Below, one piece after another: positions 46,952-58,425 of a DNA stretch of 64,000 nt. Source of the DNA: Gaeumannomyces sp. JS-464 (lineage: Eukaryota; Ascomycota; Sordariomycetes; Magnaporthales; Magnaporthaceae); NCBI GenBank assembly GCA_002197995.1, contig NGZR01000006.1, forward strand, positions 186,001 through 250,000, read 5' to 3'. The first letter of the stretch is position 1; every line of letters starts with the position of its first letter. The position numbers and the translations under genes were made by a program. The notes beneath the pieces were generated by a model. It did no database searches. It saw nothing but the letters and a program-made list of their open reading frames with translations, and had not been told where the DNA came from.

Positions 46952-48956
46952 ATGATGATACCCGCCAGCGTGTCCAGGAAACCGGCGGCGTCTTGGGGGA
47001 GGCCCTTCACCCTCGGCTACGGCCCCCTTATTCTAATCCTGCTCGTCCTCCTGGCCGGCGCGCCGAGAGCGGCTGCCCACCAGCCTCACAGTGACGGTGC
47101 CAGCCACGAGCCTACATCGACCTTTACGGCCACGACCCGAGTGACCATCACCGTCACCACCCGCCTCGCCCACCGCCCGACCCTCGCCGCCTCCCACGTC
47201 GGCTACTCCCTGCAGGGCTGCTACAGCCGGCCCGCCGGCAGCGACTCGGCCCTGGAGGGCTCGGCCATGCCCATCAACGCGTCCCAGGCCGACGCCCTCA
47301 CCGTCCCCAGCTGCCTCGAGGCATGCGTCGGGGCGCGCAGGAAGGGAGGCAACGATGATCCCTATGGCTTTGTGGCCGTGGGTGAAGGAAGGTAAGTGAT
47401 CTTTCTTTAGCATATCTGATTCTCTTAGTTTATACCACTCGTTGCATCCCCTGGCTGACGAAAATACCTGTGCCACTCCAGGAACTGCTACTGCGGTGCT
47501 ACCCTCTCCGCGGCCGCAGTCCCAGTCGGCGGCGGTAACTGCACCATGCCGTGCGCCGGCGACATCCGTGCCGCTTGCGGCGGCCAGGGCCACGTCGCCG
47601 TATACTCCCTGACCGACGCCGCGGCTGCTGCAGCCTTCGTCAGCGCCGGCGCCGGCGCCGGAGATCCGGGCTTTATAGGGGTCAAGAACAACAACCCCGG
47701 ACCCGATCCCGACCCCAAACCCCAGCAACCGCAGGAACAGCAGCAGGGCGAGCCGCAGCCGCGCCCGCCCGCCGCCGCCATCGCCGTCGGGTCGCCGGCC
47801 GGGTTCGCGGCGTTCTCGGGACTCATATTCTTGGGCTGGAAGCTGTGCGTGCGGCGGCGGCAGAAGGACAAGGGCAAAGGCAAGGAGGAAGGGGGCCTTG
47901 AGAAGCGGGAGCCCACGCTGCCGGTCGTGGAGGCCGATCAGCAGCACACACAGCAGCAGCAGCAACGCAGCGACCTCGAAGACTTCCTCGCCAACCGCGG
48001 CCCGCCCCCGGCTCCCGCAGGCGGCGGCGGCGGCGGGGAAGTCAGCCCCGTGTCGTCGCTCTCGTCGACGCCGTACACGCTGGCGACGGTGCGCACGACG
48101 GCGAGCCTCGAGCCGCGGCCCAGCGGCGACAGCTTCGCCGTGACGGGGGCGGCGCGGCAGCGCGACGTGGCGCGCGTGCGCTTCGCCGACCGCCCGGCCG
48201 TCGTGGCGTTGGCGTCGCCGACGAGCCCGCGGAGCGGCGGCGTGCGGCACCGGCGCATGTCGAGCTCTGCCGCCGCCGCCAAGCCCGCCGACTGGAGCAG
48301 GATCAACACCGTCATCACCGACGGCCGCCTGACGACGCCGACGCGCGAGCGCTTCAACCTCGGCGCCGGCGGCGGATCGACCCCGATCTCGGCCACCGCC
48401 GGCCCGAGCGGCGGCGGCTTCCACGGCGAGCCGGCCGCCGTGTTGGCCACTTCGGCCATCCAGAACCCTGCGCTGCAATACCAGGCCTACCAGCCGCCGC
48501 CGCCGCCGCCCCGCAGCAGCAGCAGCAGCAGGACACGACAGCAGCCGCCACGGCATACCCCTCAACGCGGTGCACGCCGTGAGCACGTGGTCGCCCGACA
48601 CGAGCGCGTCGCCGTCGCCGCGCAGCGTGGCGTCCTTCACGGGCGCCACCCCCGCCGCCCCGTCGCAGCCGCAGCCCGCCGCGCCCGCCGAGGCCGGGTC
48701 CGGGCTGGGCGGCCGCGCCTGGCACCGCCGGCGCCTGAGCTCGCCGCTCGGGCCACTGGGTGGCGGTGGCAGCCAGGAGCGTCTCGTGCCGGGGCCGCTG
48801 CATCCCGTCGGGGAAGGCCAGGGCGCCGGGCGGCAGCAGCCGCAGCCGCAGCAGCAGACGGGCGGGGTTGAGGATGAGTCTCCTGTCTTGCCGGGTGGGC
48901 GCCAACACGGCGGGAAGTCGGCCGGTGGTAGTTCCGCGCTGAAAAAGGCCGAGTGA
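46952..48956 (+). CDS. WSC-domain transmembrane protein (cell-wall sensor-like), two frame breaks in the tail
   Basis: WSC proteins are plasma-membrane proteins with an extracellular Cys-rich carbohydrate-binding domain; yeast Wsc1 signals cell-wall stress. Exon 1 (46952-47391) gives a signal sequence (LILILLVLLAGAPRAAAH) and the WSC start VGYSLQGCYS, then SCLEACVG. The 90-nt intron (47392-47481) splits an Arg codon. Exon 2 continues NCYCGATLSAAAVPVGGGNC, MPCAGDIRAACGGQGHVAVY. A short Pro/Gln linker precedes a membrane helix (AVGSPAGFAAFSGLIFLGW, about residues 265-285) and a basic KLCVRRRQK stop-transfer. The cytoplasmic tail is very long (over 300 residues). The Ser/Thr-rich O-glycosylated rod of classical Wsc sensors is missing. 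Two missing bases (about 48510-48513 and 48556-48561) bring the reading to AVHAVSTWSPDTSASPSP and the stop at 48956. Restored length is 638. Confidence 0.82.
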
Positions 48957-49981
48957 ATGTGTTTCGACGGGCGTGGGTTATGGGTGTTTGATCCGGTCTT
49001 TTGATTTTTCCCTCTTACTTTCCCCCTTTGTGTTCTTTTTTTTCGTCCCCTTACTCTTTCGCTCATGTTCTTCCTCCTTCCGGGGTGCCGCCGTCTTCAA
49101 GACGCGCCTGGACTGGATGTTTCAACATGTAAAATGGGTGCACTTTTTCACGTTTGTTTTCTTCTATTCTTGGATATACTTGACAGGCGTACGGCGCTCA
49201 ATCGAGGCTTATGTTTTTAAACCGTCAGTCTTTAACTTCTGGAAAGGCAGGAGAGTGCCCCCTATCATATCGTATCAGCTGCCGTCCTGGCTCCAGAGTG
49301 CCTCATGCAATTTCCAATTCCGAGAAAGCAAACAATACAACACGAGGAACGTCTCTGGAAGCAAACAAGAGCCATCTAGCAGATGGGCCCATCTTAGATT
49401 CCCAAATCAGGATTTATTGTGTAACAAGCCGCGATTCAGTGTTGCGCCCCGTCAAGTCGCCGCTATCGGCGTCTAGCTAGCAGCTATCTATCGATGAAGC
49501 TGGAGCTTTCTGCCCAAGCATAATTCGCATACAAGCACATCTTGGTGGGCATAGTCACAGGAGAAAAGATATTATGAAATACCACTACTGGGTGATACAA
49601 GAATTAGAAAAAGTCAGATTCTCAATCCTATCTTTGCCACATCTCCTCGATTACCGTCCGTCATATCTCGTATAGCCCGTATGCCAGCTCCAAAGGTCAC
49701 CACCCAAGGCCATCCCATCTGCCCTGGCCGGCCCGTTTTTGCTGATCTAAAGGAAAGTGCAGTCATGCTCTACCGAGACCAAAGGAAAGGGGGGGATCTT
49801 GTTTGTTTCAAAAAATCAACTCCAAAAACAAGCCTTTGCCGAACATGCTCATGACCGTATAAGGAAAGGGGAGGAAAAAGATAATTATGAGTCATATAGA
49901 AATAGGGCGCATGTTGAAGGCGGCCGGGAAGAGAAAGCCTAAACTCCTCTGCTTATAAAAGTTGATGCTGCAAAATGCCGC
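48957..49981. other. Intergenic region between convergent WSC and CFEM-like genes
   Basis: T-rich and AT-rich 3' regions of both genes. No gene, RNA or repeat stands out. Confidence 0.55.
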
Positions 49982-50908
49982 TTAGAGAGCGAGAGCGACA
50001 CCGACAAAGCCAGCAAGGGCAGCCCCCGCAGCCTTGACGCCGGCGTTGCTGTTGCCGGCGGCGGCGGCGTTGGGGGTCGGTTTGCCGGTGGACTCGGCCT
50101 GCTGGGCGAGGCCGAGGGTGGCAGTCGTGGTCACGGAGCCGCTGACGGCGACGGCAATGGTGGCGGCGCCCGTGGTGGTGAAGGTAGAGCCACCGGCGGT
50201 CCACGTCTTGGTGACGATGCCGGTCGACGTGGCGTGGGCGGTCCAGCCGGTGCCCCAGCCCCAGGGGCCGCCCTTGCCGGCGCCCCAGCCGAAGCCGCCC
50301 CAGTAGCCGTCATTCCAGTTGCAGCCCGTGACGGTGTAGACCTGGCCCGAGGTCAGCGTCTTGGGCCAGTCCTTGCCGTCCTTGCCGCCGAAGCCGGGAC
50401 CGCCGGGCCCTCCGAAGCCGCTGGGCCCGTCACGCTTCCAGCCGCCCTTGCCGTTGCCGTTCCAGCCCTTGCCGTCGGGGCCGCCCCACTTGTTGGCGTC
50501 GTTCCACCAGCCGCCGTTCCAGGTGCCGCCCGTGGCGGTGATGGTGCGGACCGCGCCGGTGCCGGCCGACGTGCACGAGGCGTACTTGCTGCACAGGCTG
50601 CTGGACAGCGACGAGTACGACGACCACACGGTGGGCGTGGCCGAGCAGGCCGACTGCACGCAGCTGGCCACGGCCGGGGTGGTGCCGGCGCACAGCGACG
50701 TGGGCTCGGGCCACGCGGTGGGGTTGTTCCAGGCCGACGACATGCACGAGGCCTGTGTGTTGGTGTCAGATCAGACTGGGCCTTCTGGAAGATGGGGGAG
50801 AAGGTTAGGAAGGGAAAATCCTACCGCGCACTGAGGGGCTCCTCCCCACCACTGGGCGTTGACCGTGGCCACAGGGACCAGGACAGCTGCGACTTGGCTG
50901 GTCTTCAT
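49982..50908 (-). CDS. GPI-anchored, cysteine- and glycine-rich cell-surface protein (CFEM-like)
   Basis: The ATG at 50906-50908 opens a short signal peptide (MKTSQVAAVLVPVATVNA). A 72-nt intron (50753-50824, GTAGGA..CAG) joins exon 1 in phase with exon 2. The N-terminal 70 residues have Cys in QCA, SCM, LCAG, SCVQSAC, LCSK and SC contexts, similar to but not a full eight-Cys CFEM pattern. A Gly/Trp-rich middle follows (GGTWNGGWW, WGGPDGKGWNGNG, repeated GFGG/GPWGWG). A Thr/Ser-rich part with AATIAVAVSGSVTT leads to a GNSNAG omega-like site and a hydrophobic tail AALAGFVGVALAL, typical of GPI attachment. Likely located on the cell wall or plasma membrane; function unknown. Length is 284 residues with no frame break. 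Confidence 0.82.
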
Positions 50909-53801
50909 CTTGACCGTGTTGGCTGGGTTGGTGGTTTCCAGAAAAAGATCAAGTTCGTCTCGTCTCGTTGCTGCGTTTGCTGTTGCAAGGCGGTGTTTGG
51001 ATAAATTTGCTAGAGTGTGGTGTTGAACCGTTGCATGCAGACCACAAAAGTGTGTTGATGTAGCATCCAGATGTCGGCACTGAGACCGAGATCCAGGGTC
51101 TGTTATATATAGCGGGGGAGTTCAGCCTTCCTACGCAGCAGTCACCAGTCGGTAGTCTGGTCTTGGTAAGCTTGTCGGGCTAGACTAACCGCACGCCTCC
51201 GGGGCTGGGCACCTTGGGAGCGACAGACACACAGACAGGTCTTGCGGGGCGACGTCGCCGCATGCGAGCATACGTATGCCCTCCGTGAGAACTAAGCCAG
51301 CCAGTTGGTGCCATTTTTGCTCCCCCCACCCGCTTGAAAGAACGGAGACCGTTCCAACGGAGAGCCGGTCGAGGGGGGCGTGCGTTCCGCCAAAAGAGGC
51401 AGGGGTTCACGGGTATGACAGCCAGGTGGAGGGGGCCATGTCAAGCCTCTCTGGGCTCCGAGGGCGGGCCAGTCGAGCACAGGGCAGACCCAAAACACTA
51501 GCCAGCCCTTTGACCGGCCGATCTGCCATAATCCGCGTGGGAATACCGAGAAGGGCAAGCCAAGACTCTAGTCGGAGCCCAGAGCCAAGACGGCTAGTGA
51601 GGACGATTTTGCAGTGTGGCATATCTGCCGCGCGGCCCTGCAGCATCTCTCTTGGGCATCGCATGCCGTCAGAAGGAAGAGACGAGATGGAACGGGCGCC
51701 GTTGACCGGGCTGCGTGGGGCGGCGGGATGGACGAGGATGGGGGAGGACAAGCACATGGCTGCTGCTCGGGGCTGCAGCTGGGCGACGGCACGAGATGGG
51801 GAACTTTTTTTTCTTCTCTCTAGCTGACCGCGTCGGCCGTGCGATCCCTGTGTGCAGAGAACGAGACCCAGAAAGCGACAACTAGGGAAGGCTGGGGCTG
51901 AGGTCATTGGTTCGTCGGATATCTGACCTGAACTTTGGGGAAAGTCCGAACAAGTCTCAACGGGCAAAGTACAGCGGAGGCAGGGACCATGCAATCCTCC
52001 CTGCACACCGTACCAACATGCGCCTTCAGGTACTGTAGTCAAAATAAAGGCCTGAAACGAAACATGCGAGCGGTGATGGATTTCGGACTGGGCTGTCTGC
52101 CTGGTGAACAAACCATGCTTGTGCGCTGGCACCTATTGGATCAGGGAAGAAAGAAACGATGGAAAAATCATCAACGTCCGCGCAGCTTAAGGCGCCCAAA
52201 TGTGGACGCACAAACGCATTAGCCCGGCATGACTGCCTGTTTGCTGGACGAACAAGCGAAGTGCTGCAAGCCACCTTGGACATTTTGGGGCTACTTTGAC
52301 ATGATCTTGACATGACATGACCCCTCGCTCACCGCGATCCTGCCTCAAAGCGGCGAGCGGCCGAGGCTATCCAGCGTCAAAAACCCCCGCCAGTTCCGGG
52401 GCGTGGATGACAAAAAAAAAAATAACGGGGCGAGGGTTTGAGAAAACGCCCATCGGAGTGCCGAGACCTGCAACGGAGCGTCAGATGCTTATTTCCACAG
52501 TTGGCCGGAGGGGAAGAAGGGGCTGGGCCAGCCTGTCGCGCCAAGACCGCAAGCTCTCAGCTTCACACCATCCATCTCGCAGGGCCATCGGCAATGTCAA
52601 CCACCGACCACCGATGCTGGATGCCAGCGGAGCCAGCCGCCTTCATTCCCCCTGTCTCTGTCTGTCTGCCTGCCTGGCACTCGCTCGCTGTGCGACATAA
52701 ACTCCGACCAACCATTGATCTCCATATGTCCGCCAAGGACCGAACCTCGACAGCTCCAGGATGACGACGACTTTCATCCCTCGGGCTTCTTGGCGCTTTG
52801 TGGTCTTGGCTAACAACGGGAAGGCTCACAAGGAAACGATGCAGTTCCACTCAGCCCCGACCCGCTAGCTAGCGGCGGTGATCCTCGAGCATGCCCGCCG
52901 GTGGGGGATCGGCTTTTACAATGAAATATGTCCGTTATTGGTGCCGGCTGCTGCTCTTTGCCGTCGTCTCGCCTCCCGAGCCCCGGCGGCACACAGCACG
53001 GCACGAAACCAACAAGGGGCCTGGATGCCGAGAAAAGGCACCCAGGCTCAGACCAGATGAACTCTGCCTTCCAGTTGCCAACTCTATCAATGTTAAACAA
53101 CTCCCCAGCCGTCCTTTTCCTTTTCCACATTAATCTCAACACTGGACGAGAACCAGGGATCTCGTCTGTGCACCCACGTTCCTTGTACCAGATGCAACCC
53201 GTTCTTTCTCCCACACAAAAACTCCGTCATGGACAAAATAAAATAAACCAAGGGCCAAACAAACCAAGCAGGCAGACCACATCGACATCCTTCGTACATA
53301 CCTGGCCGACTAAGGAAAATGCGTTATGATAATCAGAAAGGGGAGGGGGTGTGGATAGAAAGAAAATGATGACATGATGCCCAATGCGAAGGTGCAAATA
53401 AGGGAGACGCGTCCTCGTCGTCGTCTCAACATCGACCGCCACTCCACCAAAAGTCCGGGCTCCGAACCAGATTCCCGGGGCTATCGTCCCGTCCCATCCA
53501 CGAGGACCAACCGAACACAACATATTTTTGGGCAGCTGCAAACGCATGCACGTACCCCTGAACCAAATCATCGTTTCAAGAGGCCCAGGTACGTCGACCT
53601 CTCGGTCTTGTGTTGGTCACGGGAGAAGCGAGCTCCGTACCACCGTCGCTCATAGAATCGTTCGTACAGCGAGGCGTCCGCCCGACTGCTGGCATTGCTG
53701 ATGACGCTGCTGTCGCCGGCGTACTGCCCTGGGTAAGAGGGGTGGTTGACGGTCTCCCCGCCGCCATACAGGACGCTGTAATCTTAGCAGTCCTGCTGTC
53801 C
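50909..53801. other. Spacer between CFEM-like and dbf2 genes
   Basis: The proximal part is the CFEM-like promoter, with a TATA box at 51103-51112. The remainder, including the 3' region of dbf2, holds no supportable gene despite several overlapping short frames. Confidence 0.5.
51103..51112 (-). promoter_or_regulatory. TATA box of the CFEM-like gene
   Basis: TATATATAAC on the minus strand, about 195 nt before the ATG at 50908. Good match and spacing for a strong fungal promoter. Confidence 0.6.
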
Positions 53802-55962
53802 CTACAGCATCGTACCAAACGTGTCCGCCGTCAGGGCCTTCCGCGGGCTGCCACCGTCCTCGCCCTGCGGCTTGCGGTGGCGGAACGTGAATCCGACAAA
53901 GAGCGCCTTGCTCATCTCGTCTTCCCGCTCCGCCATTGTCTCGAGTGCCTGCTGCTTCTCGTGCACCTCCTTGTACTTGGCCATGTCGGCCTCGTTGGTG
54001 AAGTCGTCAAAGTATCCCGCGTCCGTCTCTGAGTCCAGCTCTGGCACGAACGGCGCCTTGGTCTCTCGCAGCGTCTCCCAGTCCACCTCTGCAAAGTACT
54101 GATGTGCGTAGATATCGCGAATGTTGGCGAATCTCCGCGATCTTGAGTTGATACACGTCGTGATGAAGTTCCACGTCCGGTTGCTCAGGAAATAGTTCGG
54201 GTCCTCCCACACCGGCCGCTTCAGCACCTCCTTCCAGTGCTTGAGGTTGCGCCACGTCTCCTCGGCAGTGGCGCCCGCGAACGGTGGGAAACCCGTAAGC
54301 GCCTCGAACAGCATGCACCCCAAACTCCAGTAGTCCACTGTAAAATCGTACTCCTCGCCCCGCAGCACTTCGGGCGCCATGTAGTCGGGGGATCCGACGA
54401 TCGACTTGGCGTAGTTGGTGTCCTTCTCTCGCATCGTCCGGTAGCCCTCCCGTCGCTCGGCGAGAGTCCGCTGATCCATCGGCTTACCAAACGGTACTGG
54501 TGTCTCTGACGCCTTCTCCAGCCGGAGACGCATCGACTCGATCTTGGCCGGCGCTAGCACGCCCGCCGCCAGTCCGAAGTCTGTCAGCTTCACGTGGCCT
54601 GTCGAATCTACCAGGAAGTTCTCGGGCTTCAAGTCACGGTGGATGTAGCCCAGCTGGTGGAGCGCATCCACCGAACAGAACATCTCGGCGATGTAGAAGC
54701 GGGCGTGTCGGTTGGAGAGGACACCCGTGTTGTTGAGGAGGGTACGGAAGTCTCCGCCTGGAACGTACTCCTACATGGACACAGGCACGCAGCCATGGTC
54801 AGTCGAACCCCTGGAACCGGTTTAGTAAGGCGCGGTCGTCTTACCATTGCCAAGTATATGTTCTTGTCGTCTTGGAACGAATACAGCAGCCGTACAAGCC
54901 AATCACTCTTGGCTGTGGTCAAGATATCACGTTCTGTCAGGACGTGGCGGACCTCGTCAAGCTTGAAGAGCAGCTTCTTGCTCATGACCTTGAGCGCGCA
55001 GACCTCGCGCGTGTCCTTCTTCTGCGCCAGGAACACTTGGCCGTAGCCGCCCTGGCCAACCTGTGTCAGAATTTGGAAATCGCCCTGTCGGAGCCGGACG
55101 CGTCGCTTGCGCAGGTTCGCCCGTTCGCGGCCCTTGTACTTGTGCCACATGGTATCGTACGTGGCTTCGTCGGTTCCGGGAGGCGCAGGAAATTCGGACT
55201 GGAACGCGGTAAGCCGGCTCTGACGGGACCCGACATATGTGAGGAGGTCAAAGTAGTAGTCGAGGAAGTCTGGACATGTAAGTCAGAAGAGACCTAGAAG
55301 GCAAGGAGCGCGCGACAGGTTCGCAGTGAGCGCGTTGAACAGGGACGAAACGTACAAAGCTGTGTGACGTTGACCATCCTCTTCACGTTGGGTTTCTGCA
55401 GGATCTCGAGCTCCTCGGCTGTCAGGCCGCGCGAGGTGTTAAAGCGCTTGGTGGCCGCGGCGGGTGTCGTAGGCCTGTGCCTCTCCCTCTCCCTCTCCCC
55501 GGCGTACATCTCCTGGCGGAGAGCGCGGCATGGCTTTGCAGTCCGTGCTGGTCACCCCCGTTCCCGTGGCGCGAAGCAGAGAGGGGCGGCGGAGTGTTCT
55601 CCTGCCCCTGCTTCCTCAGGTGGCTGCCGGGCGAGGCGCCCGACTTGTGCAGAACGCTGTCGTCCACAAAGACGCTCGAGTCGTCAACGGCTTGGGCATT
55701 GTTCCAGGTGGGGGCCAACGGAGTGGCCGAGGCAACAGCGCTCTGGGGCCGGGTGAGCTTCAGCGGGCTGTCGAAGGTGGGGGCAGGAGCGAGCTTGAGG
55801 TGCTCGAGAGCGTTCGGAAGCTCGTTGGCGCCCGGCGGGACCGTCTTTTTGCTGGGACTGCCTGGGGCGTGCTGGCGGAGTGATGAAGTTGTTCCGGGTG
55901 GGAGTGCCCGGACGGCCAGATTGCTTCCCTGCCGGGAACAGGTTCCCGATGAAGCTCGCCAT
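53802..55962 (-). CDS. dbf2: Dbf2/SidB-type NDR family protein kinase (septation/mitotic exit network)
   Basis: AGC/NDR kinase of the septation-initiation or mitotic-exit cascade, bound by a Mob1-type partner. The ATG at 55960-55962 (MASFIGNLFPAGKQSG, TPTRNNFITPP) starts a family-like N-terminus. Exon 1 ends at 55356 with GLTAEELEILQKPNVKRMVN. Exon 2 (54845-55269) has YFLDYYFDLLTYV, the P-loop VGQGGYGQVFLA and VCALKVMSKK. Exon 3 (53802-54770) has HRDLKPEN, DFGLA, the NDR-type kinase insert, SIVGSPDYMAPEVL (activation loop), VDYWSLGCMLFEALTGFPPF, and the C-terminal hydrophobic motif FVGFTFR. Introns are 86 and 74 nt. Three one-base losses in exon 1 (about 55868-55872, 55848-55853 in an A run, and about 55545-55550) are needed. 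With them the protein is 667 residues, the usual size. Confidence 0.92.
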
Positions 55963-57247
55963 CGTGGACGACAGCGCGGGCCCAGCGGCGAGACGGGCGG
56001 GGCTTGTGTGGCTGTCCGCTTTCGGCCGAGGAAAAATTCGGGACGGATCGGCGCACGCGTGAGGCGTACAGCTGCTGCGAGCCGCTGCGAGACTGCTTTG
56101 TTGGCGCAATCCTTTTTCGACGAGCGATCTCCGTCCCGAGGCGATGGCGGCGAAGAGGACAGCAGCGATGTTTGCCCGTGCGTGCCGCAGGCGGAAATGG
56201 AGTCTCCACACCGCTGGTGGGGGGAATCTGGGAATATTCAGAAAGCGATGATGGGGCAAGGCTGCATGTGAAGAGGCGGGGGGATGGACCGGGACCTCGA
56301 CGGCGGGTGCAGGATGCGACGCCGGATCTTGATGACGGTGGTGTCGCTGCAGGGCCGCAGCTCTCAACTGCGCAGGGTTTGTTGTGCTGCTGGCTGCAAA
56401 TTGACGTCGGCCGTGGCTGGAATTCTCAGGTCTCGTTGGGCTGCCCTTCCTGTTTGAGTGGCCCAAAGCGGGATGCGGCACACAGCAATGTTGACTCGGC
56501 AACCGCAGTGTCCCGCATTCCTTCCCGACGAATCAATCGACGGGTCGAGTCCCCCACCTTGGGCCTGAGGCAGAAAAATGGCTACTGCACGGGCCCATAG
56601 ATTATCAGATTGATAAAATGCCTTGGCACTCCACAATGCAGGTGGCCACGCGGTTCCACAGCAGCGGCAGCAGCCAACGGGCGGTGCTGGAACGAACGAG
56701 CAGAGCGACGAACACCGAGTGGTTGGCACTGAGGCGACAGAAAATCAAAACCAGCAGCATCCAGCGTCCTCCCTGTCACGGCTTTCCCTCCATACAAGGG
56801 TCTGGTTCGCCGACAACAGCACGCAATGCATCCATGTCCACCACCCCAACCGCGGTCTAACGCAATGCAAATCCGGGCCAGGCCGCTAGGAGGCGCGAGA
56901 ACCCCACCACCCCTGGTCATTTGTCGTCCCATCCGCCTCAGATGATCTCCACGCCCTGGCCTTGTCGGCCTGACACTCTGCTGCATTTACAATTACGCAA
57001 CCACGGTGCAGCTCAGACAATGACAGGCATTTGACGCGAACGTATAGATAGCTGGCGCTGTCCTCCACCGCTTCTTCCCTGCTCTCGTTTTCTTCTTCCC
57101 TCCTCCCTTTGTTCGCGATTGGTCGCAAGCCTGCTCCCACAACAGTCGAGCCAAACACGTCCCTTTTAGAGTTTCAGCAATTTGGGGGTCCAAGCAGAAG
57201 TGCCTCGATTCCTTCAACTGGTAGGGAAACGAGGAACCGGACCCAAA
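55963..57247. other. Divergent spacer between dbf2 and the CREG-like gene
   Basis: 1.3 kb with both promoters and leaders. A CT-rich stretch at 57065-57110 precedes the CREG-like gene. No gene is supported. Confidence 0.55.
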
Positions 57248-58122
57248 ATGAAGGCGTCCAGCATCCTCCTCGCTGCCAACCCGGTAGCTGCGGCCATCGC
57301 GGCGGCGCCCATGTCGCCCGCGCCCGCGCCCAAGTTCCTCTTCTCAAACCCAGACCCAGCGACCGCGGCCAGCTCGGGCTTCAAGATCCCGACATCGTAC
57401 GAGTCGGCCGTCATGGCGCGTCGCATCCTGGCCCTGACGCCCTTCGCCACTTTCTCGACCGTCTTCCCCAACGACAAGGACGGCGGCATAGGCGGCGCAC
57501 CCGTTGGGCTAACGGACTATATCGCCGATTGCGAGGACGACAGCCGCGGGAACCCGACCATCCTGGAGCTCCACATCGGCACCTCGTTCCAGAACGTCCG
57601 CCGCGGCTCCAACATCAGCGTCAGCCTCGCCTGGGTCCCGCCCTACCCGCCGAGCCGCCGGATCCGCTCCGCCCCGTCCTCCTCGCCATCCTTGCTTTCG
57701 GCTCTGGAGGACTCCCTACGCTCTCTGCTCGGGCTGCCACGACGGCAGCAAGAGCAGGCCGCCGATGGCCGGCGCCCGACCCGCAGCCCTACTCGGGCGC
57801 CAACCTGCCGCGCTTTTCCCTCCTGGGCTACCTCGAGAAGATTGAGCCCTCAAAGGTGGCCGGCGTGACGGCCTGCTACGTCGGCACTCACCCCGACGCA
57901 AAATACTGGCTCCCGGGCAACCCCATTCACGAGGCCGAATGGGTCCGACTGGTTGTGACCAAGGTTTATTGGATCGGTGGCTTTGGTGACCGTGCCTACA
58001 TTGGCTGGATTCCCATCGACGAGTACAGCAGGGTCACGCGCGCCGAATGGGAGTCCATCCGCCTGCCGGGCGAGAAGCCCGGGTGGAAGGAATGGTCTAT
58101 GCGGGAGCTCGGGGATCTGTAA
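57248..58122 (+). CDS. Secreted CREG-like protein (PNPOx-like split beta-barrel), one frame break
   Basis: This family has the flavin-oxidase-like barrel of CREG; fungal members are secreted and of unknown activity. The ATG at 57248 starts a signal peptide (MKASSILLAANPVAAAIAAA). The barrel reads PTSYESAVMARRILALTPFA, TFSTVFPNDKD, GAPVGLTDYIADC, PTILELHIGTSFQNVRRGS and ISVSLAWVPPYPP. After a variable loop (57700-57785) it resumes one frame back as DPQPYSGANLPRFSLLGYLE, CYVGTHPDAKYWLPGNPIHE, WVRLVVTKVYWIGGFGDRAY and IGWIPIDEY, with stop at 58120-58122. One base is missing in that loop, most likely around 57760-57772. Restored length is 291. The long frame starting at 57109 is only the out-of-frame continuation of the C-terminal half. 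Confidence 0.83.
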
Positions 58123-58425
58123 ATGGTGTTGGTATTTTGGACTACGCGCCATGTGACATCTGGTTTGTAAACCTGCCCTATTAAGACTCGAGTTGGATAG
58201 GTACTTCTTAACTTTGGATGCTGCATGCAAACTACCTACTCGCGCACCGCTTCATGGACAGAAGGCCTGTGATGCTCGTATGGAATTTGAGGATGCCCAA
58301 GCCAGCTTGATTATGTCGTATAAGGCATGTCATCGCCTTCATGAACCCATAGCACGAAAGTTTCAGGGGGCTGATTTTATTTATAAGTCGATACTCCCGT
58401 GGGACTCGTAACTCCTCCCCTCTCC
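58123..58425. other. Intergenic region between convergent CREG-like and asparaginase genes
   Basis: About 300 bp of AT-rich 3' sequence. Nothing notable seen. Confidence 0.55.

Noticed and set aside
51407..52132. 241-codon minus-strand frame
   Set aside because: Composition and lack of motifs suggest chance; it lies in the CFEM-like/dbf2 spacer and overlaps long frames on the other strand.
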